Positions 47,796 through 59,379 of a DNA stretch of 64,000 nt are shown here, piece by piece (within the stretch, counting starts at the first letter, position 1; each line of letters begins with the position of its first letter). The translations under genes were made by a program, and so were the position numbers. Origin of the DNA: Adiantum capillus-veneris (Eukaryota > Streptophyta > Polypodiopsida > Polypodiales > Pteridaceae); assembly GCA_014529385.2 (NCBI GenBank), contig CM043962.1, positions 41,587,098 through 41,651,097 on the forward strand, read 5' to 3'. The notes under the pieces are model-generated. The model was not told the origin of the DNA and did not search any database. It was given only the letters and a program-made list of their open reading frames with translations.

Positions 47796-49000
47796 TTTTG
47801 GCTATGTATACTTGGGAGATGATGAAGCTTGTGAGATTGTCGGCAAAGGTACAGTTTCTGTCAAAACTGCTAACGGAAATGAATGGAAGCTTAAAGATGT
47901 TAGGCATGTTCCTTCTCTTCGCAAAAAATTTGATCTCTATAGGACAATTGGACGATGAAGGTCACAACATTGCATTCGGAAACAAACGGTGGAAGATCTC
48001 AAAGGGATCTTTGGTGGTTGCCAAGGGAGAAAAAGTCGGTACACTTTACTTGTGTACTATTAGTACGCAACCTTCAGCTTGTGCAGCAACTACAGAAGTT
48101 GACAGTGCGGTGTGGCACTACCGACTTGGGCATATGAGTGCCAAAGGAATGCAAATCCTTCAAACAAAGAAACTTCTACCAGGTTTGAAAGAAGTGGACT
48201 TAGAGTTCTGTGAAGATTGTGTTTATGGTAAACAAAAGAGGGTAAAATTTCAAAAATCAGGAAATGAAAGAAAAAATAAAAAACTTGAGTTGGTTCATTC
48301 TAATGTTTGGGGTCCTGCAAGTACACCATCACTTGGTGGCTCATTGTACTATGTAACATTCATAGACGATGCGACTAGAAAAACATGGGTTTATATCATG
48401 AAGAATAAATATGATGTATTTTCCATATTTCAAAGGTGGAAAGCCTTTGTGGAGAATGAAACAGGTACCAAGGTTAAATGCCTCAGATCCGACAATGGAG
48501 GCGAATATTGCAACCAAGCTTTTGAAAGCTTTTGTGCTAGCAATGGCATTCGGAGGTAAAGGACAACCCCAAGGACACCTCAACAAAATGAGATTTCGGA
48601 AAGGATGAACATGACAATCATGGAGCGAGCACGAAGCATGCGGCTACATGCAGGCCTACCGCTTGAGCTTTGGGCGGAAGCTGTAAGTACGCCTGTGTAC
48701 TTAATCAATCGGTCACCCTCAACAACATTGGATGGGGGAGTTCCAGAAGAGGCATGGACAGGTAAACCGGTGAATTATGCATTTCTCAAAGTGTTTGGGT
48801 GTGAGGCTTTCATGTACATAGATAGAAGCTTAAGATCAAAGCTAGATGCAAAGTCCAAAAAGTGTTTCTTCATTGGCTGTGGAGAAGGTGACTTTGGGTA
48901 TCGCCTATGGAATCCTGAAGATGGTAAAATCTTAAGGAGTAGGGATGTAATTTTTAACGAACTAAATATGTACAAAGATTACTTGGAAAGAAAACAAACA
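47796..49000 (+). pseudogene. Protease end and integrase of copia C
   Basis: From the D border: YVYLGDDEACEIVGKG, NEWKLKDVRHVPSLRKKF. A frame change near 47935 leads to LISIGQLDDEGH, then WHYRLGHMSAKGMQIL and CEDCVYGKQKRVKF (the GAG-pre-integrase and HHCC finger), ELVHSNVWGP, YVTFIDDATRKTWVY (first catalytic D), RSDNGGEY (second D). A stop at 48557 and a frame change follow, then QQNEISERMN (E), MRLHAGLPLELWAEA, KVFGCEAFMYI and CFFIGCGEGDFGYRLWNPED. The enzyme would insert element cDNA. Two or three breaks disable it, although all three catalytic acids are still encoded. Confidence 0.88.
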
Positions 49001-50100
49001 AAAGAAACAGGTGTTGAGTACATGGAGCTTGAGGACGGTGAAGACTCAAGGACTGCAAACGGTGACAATGTCCAACAACGTCAACCAAATAAGGAGCCTC
49101 AACCTATTCGCCGAAGATCTACAAGAGCAAGTAGACCTCCAGAAAGGTTTGTTCCTTCCTTAACCCATCTCTTGATCTCAGATTCTGGAGAGCCAGAATC
49201 ATACGAAGAAGCTATGCAACATGAATCCAAAGAAGAATGGACGAAGAGCATGCAAGTGGAGATGGACTCACTACATCGCAACCAAACATGGGAGTTGGTT
49301 GAGTTGCCTAAAGGTAAGCAAGCACTTCAAAACAAATGGGTGTACAAGCTAAAGGAAGAAGAAGGTGGGAAGAAAAGGTACAAGTCTAGGCTTGTGGTAA
49401 AAGGGTTTTCTCAAAAGAAAGGTATTGACTTCAATGAAATATTTTCTCCTGTTGTAAAAATGAACTCAATTAGGCTCGTCTTAAGCCTTGTGGCTACTCA
49501 TGATCTAAATCTCGAGCAAATGGATGTAAATACGGCATTCTCTCATGGTGACTTAGAGGAGGAAATCTACATGCTTCAACCAAAGGGGTATGAAGTAAAA
49601 GGTAAGGAGAAACTGGTTTGCAGATTGAAGAAGAGCTTGTATGGTTTAAAGCAAGCATCAAGACAATGGTACTCGAAGTTTGATCGATGGATGTTGGATC
49701 ATGGATTCACAAGATGTCTACACGAAGAATTTGGGAGATGGGAAATTCATCATCCTAATGTTGTATGTTGATAACATGTTGATTGCAAGTGTTAACATGC
49801 AGGACATCAAAGACCTAAAAGAGGAGCTGTCTAAATCTTTTTCAATGAAAGATTTAGGTGCTGCAAAGAGGATACTTGGTATGAAAATATCAAGGGACAG
49901 GACAAAGAAGACAATAAAGCTATCTCAAGAAGATTACATCAAGAAGGTACTAGAAAGGTTTGCAATGCAAAATGCAAAACCAGTTTCTACACCTTTGGAT
50001 GGTCATTTTAAACTAATGAAGGATATGTGTCTAAAGACATAGAGATAGCCTATATGTCTAAAGTTCCATCTGCTGCAGCGGTAGGTTCTCTAATGTACGC
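49001..50100 (+). pseudogene. Reverse transcriptase of copia C, catalytic YVDD changed to YVDN
   Basis: After a variable linker with RRRSTRASRPPERF come SYEEAMQHESKEEWTKSMQ, NKWVYKLKEEEGGKKRYKSR, LVVKGFSQKKGIDFNEIFSP, EQMDVNTAFSHGDLEEEIYM, LKKSLYGLKQASRQWYSKF: the RVT_2 polymerase of copia elements. A frame change near 49730 follows. In the next frame the active site reads LYVDNMLIAS instead of the expected YVDD, so the second catalytic aspartate is lost. FSMKDLGAAKRILGMKI follows. A stop lies at 50040. Confidence 0.88.
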
Positions 50101-50722
50101 TATAGTCTGGACAAGGCCAGACATTGCACATGCAGTGGGAGTTGTGAGTAGGTTCATGGACAACCCAGGTAAAGAGCATTAGCAAGCTGTGAAGTGGATA
50201 CTTAGGTATCTAAAAGGGACAACAACAAATGCTTTGTATTTTGGAGGAACTGATATTTTTCTAGAAGGGTATGCTGATGCAGATATGGCAGGTGACAAAG
50301 ATACTCGAAGGAGCACTAGTGGCTATGTGTTCACGGTTGGAGGCACAACAGTAAGCTGGGCTTCAAAGCTGCAGAAAGTGGTTTCACTTTCTACCACGGA
50401 AGCAGAGTATGTAGCAATGACAGAGGCAAGCAAAGAAATTATGTGGCTTCAAAGATTCTTAGAAGAGCTTGGATTCAAACAAGACAATTGTGTCTTGTAC
50501 AGTGATAGCCAAAGCTCTATCCATCTTGCGAAGAACTCAGCCTTTCATTCAAGGACAAAGCACATTGAGGTGAGATATCACTTCATACGCACTCTTTTGG
50601 AAGAGGGACAACTAAAGCTAGGAAAGGTGCATACAAGTGAAAATCCTGCAGACATGTTTACAAAGGTGGTCAATAAGGAGAAGTTCAGCTTTTGCTCATC
50701 TTCAATCGGCATTCAAGGATAA
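50101..50722 (+). pseudogene. RNase H of copia C
   Basis: WTRPDIAHAVGVVSRFM and a TAG (about 50180) precede an open frame with WILRYLKGTT, YADADMAGDKDTRRSTSGYV, VSLSTTEAEYVAMTEASKE, LYSDSQSSIHLAKN and HTSENPADMFTK. These are the usual copia RNase H blocks with the D-E-D residues in place. It degrades the RNA of the RNA-DNA hybrid. It ends at 50722, 60 bases before the 3' LTR. Confidence 0.88.
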
Positions 50723-50782
50723 GAAGCCAGAATGAAAAGCAGTCACAGGTTTGGTTTGGAGATCAGTCTCCAAGTGGGAGAT

Positions 50783-51381
50783 TGTTAAGTATGGAGCCTG
50801 ATTTACCCTTGTAATTTTTTGTGGTAAAAGCGCACATTTGTAAGGCCCCCATTATGAGGAGAAGCCATCGTGCGTGAAGGAAAATCACTCGTCGGAAACC
50901 AAAATTTTCGAGGTGGCAAAAAATCAGGGGCAACTTTTTTTTCCCTCGCCGGAATATTACGGCCGGACGGCGGCCGGAAAGTGGTCGGAAAACAACCGTC
51001 GGTTGGCCGGTGGCCGGTAGTCAATGGCCGGTGGCCAGTGGCCGAATTCAAAAGCAGACTTGTCTTCTCAAGGGCGGCCACACATGGGCGGATTGGAGGG
51101 TCCGATTTGGACTTATCTACACAAGGGCGGCTACACATGGCTGCCTCTCATGAGAGAGGGCAGCCCTTTTGGCCTATAAAAGGAGGCCATTTCTACACAC
51201 ATTTCATAGTGTGAAGTTGATGCAACAAGGTGAGTGTGAGGTGGTGAGAGTGAAGCAAGGTGGGAGTTCCATTAAGGGTACAATCCCTTTGTAAACTACT
51301 TCTTGTTTTGAAGTACTAAAGCCATTGAGTGGCTGCTTTCCTGTGGGCGTAGCCCACATTGGGTGAACCACGTATATCGTG

Positions 51382-51416
<35 letters not shown>

Positions 51417-51500
51417 CTCTATAATCTTGTGTATGTAAATCTGTCTCTCTCCATTAAGTAATCTACTCAATTATCTATTTAGCTACGTCTTATTTCCTAA

Positions 51501-51502
<2 letters not shown>
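50783..51502 (+). repeat. 3' LTR of copia C
   Basis: TGTTAAGTATGG to CCTAACA, 720 bp. TATAAAAGG at 51175. Preceded by CAAGTGGGAGAT. One fewer 21-bp GGCCGGTGG unit than the 5' LTR. Followed directly by (TC)n. Confidence 0.88.
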
Positions 51503-51585
<83 letters not shown>

Positions 51586-54500
51586 TGGGTGATGGGACGC
51601 CACCACTACAGAGCTAGGAGGAAGACTGCTGGCCGCGCGGGAAAGCTCCCTTGTTTGGACAAACGGCCATGGCGGACCTGCACGAAACGGGTAGCGGCTT
51701 AGCTCGCGCGATTCGCGCTGCCGTGGGGGGGATTTTTCGTCATATGGCCTTGCCCAGAGATGACCTGCATCGACGACCCTGTCGATCTCCTTGCTCGCGC
51801 AGTCGGCTGCTGCCATGCAAGCTACTGGTTTTTCAAGAAATTGGAAATGGTGAAGTTGAATCCATAGTGACCGTATCTACTGAACCAAACATTATTATCC
51901 AGCAAATCACTTCTTGGTTGTCTTCTTGCTGGTAACTCATTTGATTCTTCCGGCAGCAAGCTTCGTCAGTAAGTGTACTGGATAAGGTACGCAATTGATT
52001 TTTTTGGTTATGCAGAATCTGTTTGATAGCTACGATATGCAATAGACGTGCATATAATATGCATACACTTTAGGTTCACAAGCATGGTCTGTGAAAATTA
52101 CTGTAAGTACCAAAACGTGGATTTGTTTAAAGATTGGAATGAAGCATGGGCAAAATTTCAATCTTTAAACAAACATGCATGGCCTTCTATTGCACTTGTT
52201 TTTGAAGGAAGCAAGGCTTCAATTTACGACTCTTACATTAAGGTGTTTCCTGCTTGGGGTATGCTATGAGCACATGCCCTTGGGAAAGTTCTCCCTATGC
52301 ATACAATATATTTCAGGCCAACTTTGTCTCGCGCAACGGAGATGAAGATCTACATTTGAGCGAGTTTTTCTTCCCAATTCTCAAGACAACTGGTTACAAC
52401 AGGATGACCAGGTTAAACCATGTTCAATATTCTTTCTTTTTTCCATGTTTATACATTTACATTGGAAACTAATGCTTGCGTACAAAGCAAAGTTCTTTGA
52501 CAATTTTTCATGAAGCAAGGCTTCTCCCTTGTGCCAAGGTACTGCCCAATGACTCTGAATCACGAGCAGTGGCACACAAGATTGACAAACTGGCAAAATA
52601 GGGAATACCACCTCGCAAAATCCCTACCAGTTTAAACTGTGCAAGGCACTAATGGTTTTGGCTCTCACGTTTGAGGCCATCACTCTCGCCAAGGGCTTCA
52701 CAATCTGTATGCATGGCATGCTAACTAGGTGGCATAAATTCCATTGATTTAAAGATTATGCTTCCGGTATCACACTAGGCACTCTGTCGTCACAGACATA
52801 CTAAGTTCTAGATACTGTTTGTTTTTTCTCTTTCCTCTCTTGATGACAGCATTATACAGGAAGATTGTTGCATGCTTATAGGAAGCTGCTAGTCAGGCAT
52901 AAGATGTCTAAGAGCATACATTCTGGGCACACACACACTAGAAATTTAAGGAAAAATTCCTCAGCCCAGCATGCTCTTCTTATCTCTCTTTCTTACTTCT
53001 CTCGAAGAATACTGCATACTTTCTAAGAACCTTTTGCTGCATGTTTCACTAGTGAGTCCTTCTGAGCCAAGATGCTCTAACTCTCACCTAGAAATTGGAC
53101 AAGATGCCATCCGCATTAGTCTTCGTCGGTTTGACGATTGAACACTAATTGCCATGAGAGCTATGAGCCACACACGCTAGCTAAGAACCATTCTTAAATT
53201 TACGGTAAGATCCACTTGTTGATATTCATTGGATGATTGTTCTCAAGATCGAACAGCTCTACCTAGTAGAGTACCCATTGACGTTAATTGACAAGCAAGT
53301 GTTTACGGATGTTTAGGGTGTCATTTTTGCACTACATGCTTTTAGTGCGATGCTCAAGTGAGTTTTTGATAATCTTAAACTCACACCAGCTGATCTCTAC
53401 CATGGAGTATAGACACAACAATCCGTTGTGACAGCATGGTTGTCCATAAGAGATTGGTAGTTCACTTGTGTGGGTCTCCTGCTCTCTCTACAGCACTACG
53501 GAGTGTCTATGGACATACTGTTTTGAGGTAAGACCCGGCGGGTGATTGCTACATTACCCCATAGGCATTAAAGATCCCAGTTTGATCTGCATTAAGGATC
53601 ACAGTTGATCTCTTCCAGTTCTACTTTCAAGGAAAGAATTCCGCAATCTACCACGCGGTAGCAGACGAACACACTTTTCAAGTTGATTCCACTCAATCTG
53701 CACACGGTTAACTATGTTGGTTACCGTTATCTGCTAGTTGAGCAGTTTTTACAAAGAGTCTTATCAAGGGGTTTGACTACGTAGATTCTAATCCAAGGGC
53801 TTGGATTGCAAAGGCAACACCCAGGGTTCCCAGTGCAATGTTGTTTGTTTTTTTCAGGTAGGGGACGTACTCCTCTCCATTTGAATACCGGTATGTGTAC
53901 ATTACGTTCAAATCTCCAGGTACACATCTATTGATTTGGTGTTATTCCATTTTCAGTATACTTTTCTTGGTTTTTCAAGACGTCTAAGTACGCTTGAATG
54001 TTACAGATCCATGCCAAGGGCATGTCGACACAAAGTATTTTGGGCCAAGTGTCCAATCTATCTTTCTGTCTTATGCTATTACGAACCTACTTGTAGGGTT
54101 CAATTTGGCACATGCTGTCACATGGGATACAACATGGTCTAGGAACTCAAGGAGTTTAGTTTCGCCCATGTGGAGCAAGATAATGAGGGTCCCTCTCACT
54201 CTTGTCGCAGAGTGTTTGCAGTTCCTCCACACACAAGTACATCTTGTACTTGATAGATGTCGCTATTTCGGCCATCCTTATTTGAGACATATTCCACATA
54301 TGGTGAATATGAGTCTCTGGGACTGACACTGGCGCCTAATTCTTAATGATGTGTCATGAGGAAGTCCCTACGTGCTGGTCGCATCCATTTATTAGACCAT
54401 TTGGAGCACACCGTATCAGGACAATTTCAGTGGCTAGAAATTGTCGGGTACTCAGTACAGATTTGCTGCGATGACAAGTGCTGTGAAACCACCTTAACGG

Positions 54501-55742
54501 AGGGTCGTTTCTACATATAGCCAAGTATGCCAAGTTACTGAGAATGTCTCATGGTTGGTACCTAGGTGTGACTGATCTTTCACATTCTGTTATGGTCCAA
54601 CTCTTGTTGAAAGGCTTTCACTTACGTACCGTGGAAAGTATTGTCATGGAATTGCGGTTTGGATAAATTTGTGTTAAATGCATGCACACTAGGTGTTATG
54701 GGCCCTAGTCTTTAACACTGATTTATTTGGAGCGGCATTCCAATTCATGGACTTTATTCTCTCTGCACCTTTTTGCACTGCATGTGCAATCTCCCCTGCA
54801 GATTTACAATGAGTTTACACCCTGCCATACAAGGCACTGGCTCAGGAAGGGTGCCTATGGTTGGATGGTCTAAACTCTAGGAGCTTACTCCAGTCCACCC
54901 GCTTTCAACCTATTTGGTTGTCTTCACTCCATATAAAATATATGGCTAGATACTCAATGATTGAGTCCTAGTTTCTCGACAGTCAGGGAAGACTGTCTAT
55001 AAGTTGTTGGGGAACAACACCTCACTCTTACTACTGCTATTCATCTCGTGTTGGATGGGAAACTTACAAATATTTATTCTGCTAAAGGATCTGCTAAGAG
55101 CATATGTTAGCACAACGCATTTCTGAATAGATGATTTTCTCCCTATTCTAGAATTTGCTGAAGTACGGTTTTCGACTTTGAACACTTGTTGTGGTGGGGT
55201 TGGAGATTGTTTCAATAGTTTCATACGTCAAGGACTTACCAGGTGTGCTGACAAAGTATGTTGGCAAGTAACCTTCATTAGGGATGAACATGATGTTCTT
55301 TGTGTTCCAAACTATTCAAAATTCTAACAAGAGGACACTCCCTATCTATGAACTTTTCAAGATACTCACGCGAGTAGGAAATGTGGCTCACAACTGCATG
55401 GAAAGTTATGCCAAGGTTTCCTTGCATTATTCCAATACCTTCAGAAGATCTGAAAACTGGTTATGTCTTTGGACAACTCTTAGTTGTGGTTACTCCTTTA
55501 CAGTACTCAAGTGAGTTATAAATGGAGTTACCATTTAGACCCAAGTGGTTGCAAAAGGACAACAATGTTGAAAATCAAGATGTTGCTCTTGGTTTCATTG
55601 AACCTCCTCACTGCACCAATTATCGGTCATACAGACAACTAGCTCACGTATGGGACGTCAACACAGAAAACATCAGTATTCTTAAGAAGATATTACTACT
55701 TGTGTTTTCGAGGACAAAAACTCTTCCTTTAGGGGGGAGTAA
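51503..55742 (+). other. Interior of element B (right part), no convincing gene
   Basis: It opens with (TC)n to about 51582, the continuation of the microsatellite split by copia C, then a GC-rich 300 bp. The rest is AT-balanced sequence with only short frames (for example 53994-54326, LLVGFNLAHAVTWDTTW), none recognised. The last frame, ending VFEDKNSSFRGE just before the purine tract, resembles the pol end of some gypsy elements. Confidence 0.5.
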
Positions 55743-55918
55743 TGTCAGGACAAGTGTCCTACAGGGCAAGGCCCAACCTAGGGGGTCAGGGACCTAGGCC
55801 AAGGGCCTGGACTGGACCAGTGCGAACCTGGATCCGCTTAGGGCAAGAGCTAGGAGCTAGGCCTATATAAGGGGCGGTAGGGAGGAGGATCCTATGTTCA
55901 GTTACCCTAGGTCTTATA
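55743..55918 (+). repeat. 3' LTR of element B
   Basis: TGTCAGGACAAG to GTCTTATA. TATA box at 55864-55871. Preceded by TTTAGGGGGGAGTAA. Confidence 0.85.
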
Positions 55919-57534
55919 TGCTCAATTTTAGCCCTTTTCACATCAAGTACATCATGTACATTTGCATCAGGAATAGTCATTTTTTGAAACCCCCATAGGT
56001 TGTACATTTGCCTCATTGGAATTTACATTCAAGTTTCCACCACTGAAAGAGGCAACGAACTGTCATAAATGTCTTGTGAGCTTACATTATTGTCCCTAGT
56101 ACATGACAAGAAAGGCTGAACATAATCTTCCAGAAAAACATCTCGTGAAACCAAGATACACTTTGTTTGTAGATGGTATAACTTATAGCCTTTGCTTTCA
56201 ACACTGTAACCAATAAAAATGCATTTGACAACCTTATCATCCAATTGTTTTACCCTGTGTTTGTGGCACCAAAGCAAAAGCCAAACAACCAAAAACGCAC
56301 ATGTGATCAATAGATGGCTTTCTTTCATGCCGTACTGGCATAAGGACTCATAGACTACAAAGCTTTTGTGGGCACCTGTTAAGTACATAAGTAGAACACA
56401 TGATGGCCTCAAGCCAACATGAATGTTGCAAAGCTTGATTCTTGACCATACATCATGTCATCTCCGTAAGCAACCTATTTTTTCTTTCAACAACACCATT
56501 TTGCTGAGGTGTATACGACATTGTACATTGGTGTTTTATCCCACAACTAGCCAGAAATGCATTAAACTCATGAGACATATACTCCTCCCTGGATCTGAAC
56601 AAAGGGTGCCCATAGTACATTTAAAGACATTTTCAGTCATAGCCAAAAATTTCTTGAAGCACATAAACACTTCAAGATTATCTTTAAGTGGATATACCCA
56701 TGCATGCCTAGATTAATGATCAATGAAAGTCACGAAGTACAGGTAATTGCCTAAGGACGGATTTTGCATAGGCTCATAAACATCACTATCTCGGGGGGTT
56801 CATTTTTCAATACCCCTCTATATAACGTGCGTTTGCGGAGTATTAAAAAAACCCCTCTTTTAACTTGTCTCAATGAATAAAATGACCCCTTATTTTAGGA
56901 TTTATTTTTCAAAATTGAATATAAAAGCCCCTTAGTTTAATGTGTCTCTATTAAGAATTTAAAACCCCTTCTTTTGAACTCATGTTATACATTAACATGA
57001 CTACATAGTGCACCCCCCGAGATTACTATGCACAAGCTGGAACCTACATGTAGACCTTCCTAAACCATCCTTTGGAAACTTTGAATGCTATGTCTTAACC
57101 AAAATAAAACCTTCACAAACATGCTTCAAAGGTGCTTCATGAAGCGGCAAAGAAGCAACGATATCAATTTTTTTGCAAACACAACAAACTAGAAAATTCA
57201 GATGCCCAAAACGTGCATAAAAAAGTTTTGCATCTGAAATAGCCTTTGATTCCACAATTGCATTTGCCAAAATCTACCCACATACAAAGTGAGATTTTAC
57301 AGTCCAATGCACAAAATGCCAGATGCAACAATTTCATCACCATAACTGAGATCATGAACTGTACATTTGTCATCCACAAATTTCAAAACAAGTCTAAGTC
57401 TAGCAAGTGCAGATATAGACAAAAGGGTCTTCTTGATCCCAAGTACATAAAGTGCATCAACAAGTGCGAAAGAACTATCATTCACAATAGTTAGTACAAT
57501 CTTTCCAAGTCCCTTGACCAGATAAGAGGCATTG
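55919..57534 (-). pseudogene. Protease/integrase part of copia A, interrupted by a small element
   Basis: Minus strand, from 57485 down: DALYVLGIKKTLLSISALA, FVDDKCTVHDLS, LFYARFGHLNF (GAG-pre-integrase), LHEAPLKHVCEGF, LVHS. A 236-bp insert (56788-57023) follows, then DVYEPMQNP, YLYFVTFIDH (first catalytic D) and HAWVYPLKDN. The last part (56412-56029) has KQLDDKVVKCIFIGYSVESK, GYKLYHLQTK and CILVSRDVFLEDYVQPF, the copia integrase C-terminal block. Many stops are present. The element then meets element B at 55918 and continues at 34508. Copia integrase inserts cDNA; this copy is dead. Confidence 0.83.
56788..57023. mobile_element. Small inverted-repeat element (MITE-like) inside copia A integrase
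   Basis: It starts ATCTCGGGGGGTTCA and ends TGCACCCCCCGAGAT, a near-perfect terminal inverted repeat of about 15 bp. ACT occurs just outside both ends (56785-56787 and, after one extra T, 57025-57027). Removing it rejoins the integrase text LVHS to DVYEP. The inside has four CCCCTTNTTTTA-type units spaced 35-42 bases. No coding sequence. Confidence 0.8.
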
Positions 57535-58695
57535 TTAGCACATCTGGCCGTATTCCCATGAGGACATCCTAGAGAGAGGTAAACAAGTCACGATGAGAGG
57601 TGATGTGCTTTGTAGCACCACTATCAAAGTACCACACATGTGAATCTGTAGCAATTGACATACATGCATTACGGATAGAAGGATCATACATACACTCTGC
57701 ATTGAAGGCCACTCTGTATCTACATCAACATCACAATCTCCTTTCATAGAAGATTCTACAATTGTTACACTTGTAGTGAAACCAACCTCTTTTGCCTTCA
57801 ATTCTGGACACTGTTTGATCAAGTGACCATTAGCTTTACAATAATGGAAACGCGTCTTCTTCTTGCCTTTTTCAATAGGATTCCCAGTCAAAGTGCTGCC
57901 AAAGTAAGCATTAGGAACAAGTGATTTACCACTTGCAGAAGAACCATGAGAAGTGGCTACATTGTTGTTGCCACTTTTTCTTTGAGCAACAATAAAGGCA
58001 TGTTCAATTGCACGCTGTTTGGCCCTATTTTTTCTTGAAAGTGACTCTTGTAACAACAATGTGCATAATTCATCAAACTTGAAAACATCAAGATTTCCTT
58101 GAGCCATAAGTCTCCAAGTGCTAGCAAAAGTCTAGTAAGAATCTGGAGAAGCATCAAGAACAGTCTGCTCAAGGAAACTATCAGAAATGACTTCATCTGT
58201 AGAGTTAACTTGGTCATTGATATCCTAGATACTAGCAAGGAAAGTGTCCATTTCATTATCCTCATGCATAATCTTTGTCTCCAGCTCTATACACAACAAA
58301 GCAATTTTAGCCTCATTACGACTTGCATAAAGACCATCCAAAATATCCCAAGCTTGTTTCGCAGATTTAGTTGAATGAATGTGAGGAGTCACAGTGCGCT
58401 TCATAGATATTGCAATCAATTCATGAGCCTCCTCATCTCTAACATCCCAACAAGATTGCTCAGTCGTAGGCAAAACAACTCTGGCAACAGCAACCTTGCC
58501 ACCAAAATCTACAACATCCTAAACATCGCATGTATCCATAGAACTAGGACGTACATCAATGCCTTGCACAACATTCCAAATGACCTTTGACACAAGCACA
58601 CGTTGCATCATGTAAGTCCACATTGGGTAATTGTCCCCATCCAATTCCATAATAGCAAACATCTTCAACACATATGTGTTGTTGTCAGCCATGGT
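57535..58695 (-). pseudogene. gag of copia A
   Basis: ATG at 58695 opens MADNNTYVLKMFAIMELDGD, NYPMWTYMMQRVLVSK. After breaks come EAHELIAISMKRTV, KQAWDILDGLYASRNEAKIA, DEVISDSFLEQTVLDA, FKFDELCTLLLQESL and FHYCKANGHLIKQCPELK, a zinc knuckle whose first Cys position is lost or displaced. This is the copia capsid family. At least three stops or frame changes interrupt it. It lies just downstream (minus strand) of the primer site. Confidence 0.83.
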
Positions 58696-59040
58696 GAGTG
58701 CATGCACCTGATGTGACAACTGCCCAAAAAGAGGAGAAATGAAGCGAGACCAACATGTGCTATATAGCACAACCCAAAGAAGACTGTAAGGATTTGTTAT
58801 GCAAAAAATGGCACTCACAAAAATTCTACACAAAAGGACAAAATAGCATGTGCAGTACTGCTTGTAGTGGAAATGGAGGCCAAAATGAGCCTGAATGGAA
58901 ATTCCAAGCAAACCAAGCTCTACAACGTCTCATGAAGAATTTATTGACCTATTGACACTCACCAAAGCTCACCAAAATTGGAGAAAGTGAGCAGGCATGT
59001 GCTAGTGATGCTGACAACTAAGCCTGGGAGGGTGCAACCT

Positions 59041-59056
59041 GCTCTGATACCAATTG
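59041..59056 (-). promoter_or_regulatory. Primer-binding site of copia A
   Basis: The minus strand reads TTGGTATCAGAGC after CCAACA, the standard initiator-Met tRNA primer site next to an LTR end. It fixes the orientation of copia A. The 5' LTR should extend rightward from about 59057, but no second copy exists in the window to define its length. Confidence 0.75.
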
Positions 59057-59379
59057 TTGGAAATAGGGTTGCAAGGAAACACACATAGCTTGGAGAAGAT
59101 GAAGAATCTCAAGGCACACAAAAGAGAGTAGTTTTGCTTAGTGCACAAATGAAAGATAAGTTAGCCCTAGAGTGATGGGCGTATATACAATGCACGGGGG
59201 AAAAACCTCCTAGTGAGTGAAAAACTACCCCGACGGTCCTAAGTGTGTTCACACGCATCAATACCACATATGTATGGTAACAATATTTTAAGGTGGACCC
59301 ACTTGGGTCTAAGACTAGTATCTAAACTAGAGAGAATATGTTGAACTGCCATCATTTTTTGTTTTTGAGGAAAAGAGTC

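Larger units (their letters stand above)
34829..51502 (+). mobile_element. Ty1/copia element C, nested in element B and split by gypsy D
   Basis: Direct repeats at 34829-35588 and 50783-51502 are followed (left) by the primer site TGGTATCAGAAC and preceded (right) by the purine stretch CAAGTGGGAG. The interior reads gag, zinc knuckle, protease, [gypsy D], integrase, RT, RNase H on the plus strand, the copia order. Both outer flanks are (CT)n, so it inserted into a microsatellite of element B. Several point stops and frameshifts make it inactive. Confidence 0.9.
34509..55918 (+). mobile_element. LTR element B: short LTRs, non-coding interior, host of copia C; inserted in copia A
   Basis: Near-identical terminal repeats of about 177 bp both start TGTCAGGACAAG and end GTCTTATA. 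The left one is followed by the initiator-Met primer site TGGTATCAGAGC (34687-34698), and the right one is preceded by a purine tract (TTTAGGGGGGAGTAA). Once copia C and its contents (34829-51502) are removed, the interior is about 4.4 kb with no recognisable gag or pol. The only hint is VFEDKNSSFRGE just before the 3' tract, the kind of end seen in gypsy pol. It behaves like a large non-autonomous (LARD-like) derivative. I found no matching target duplication (CCATC versus TGCTC). Confidence 0.7.
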
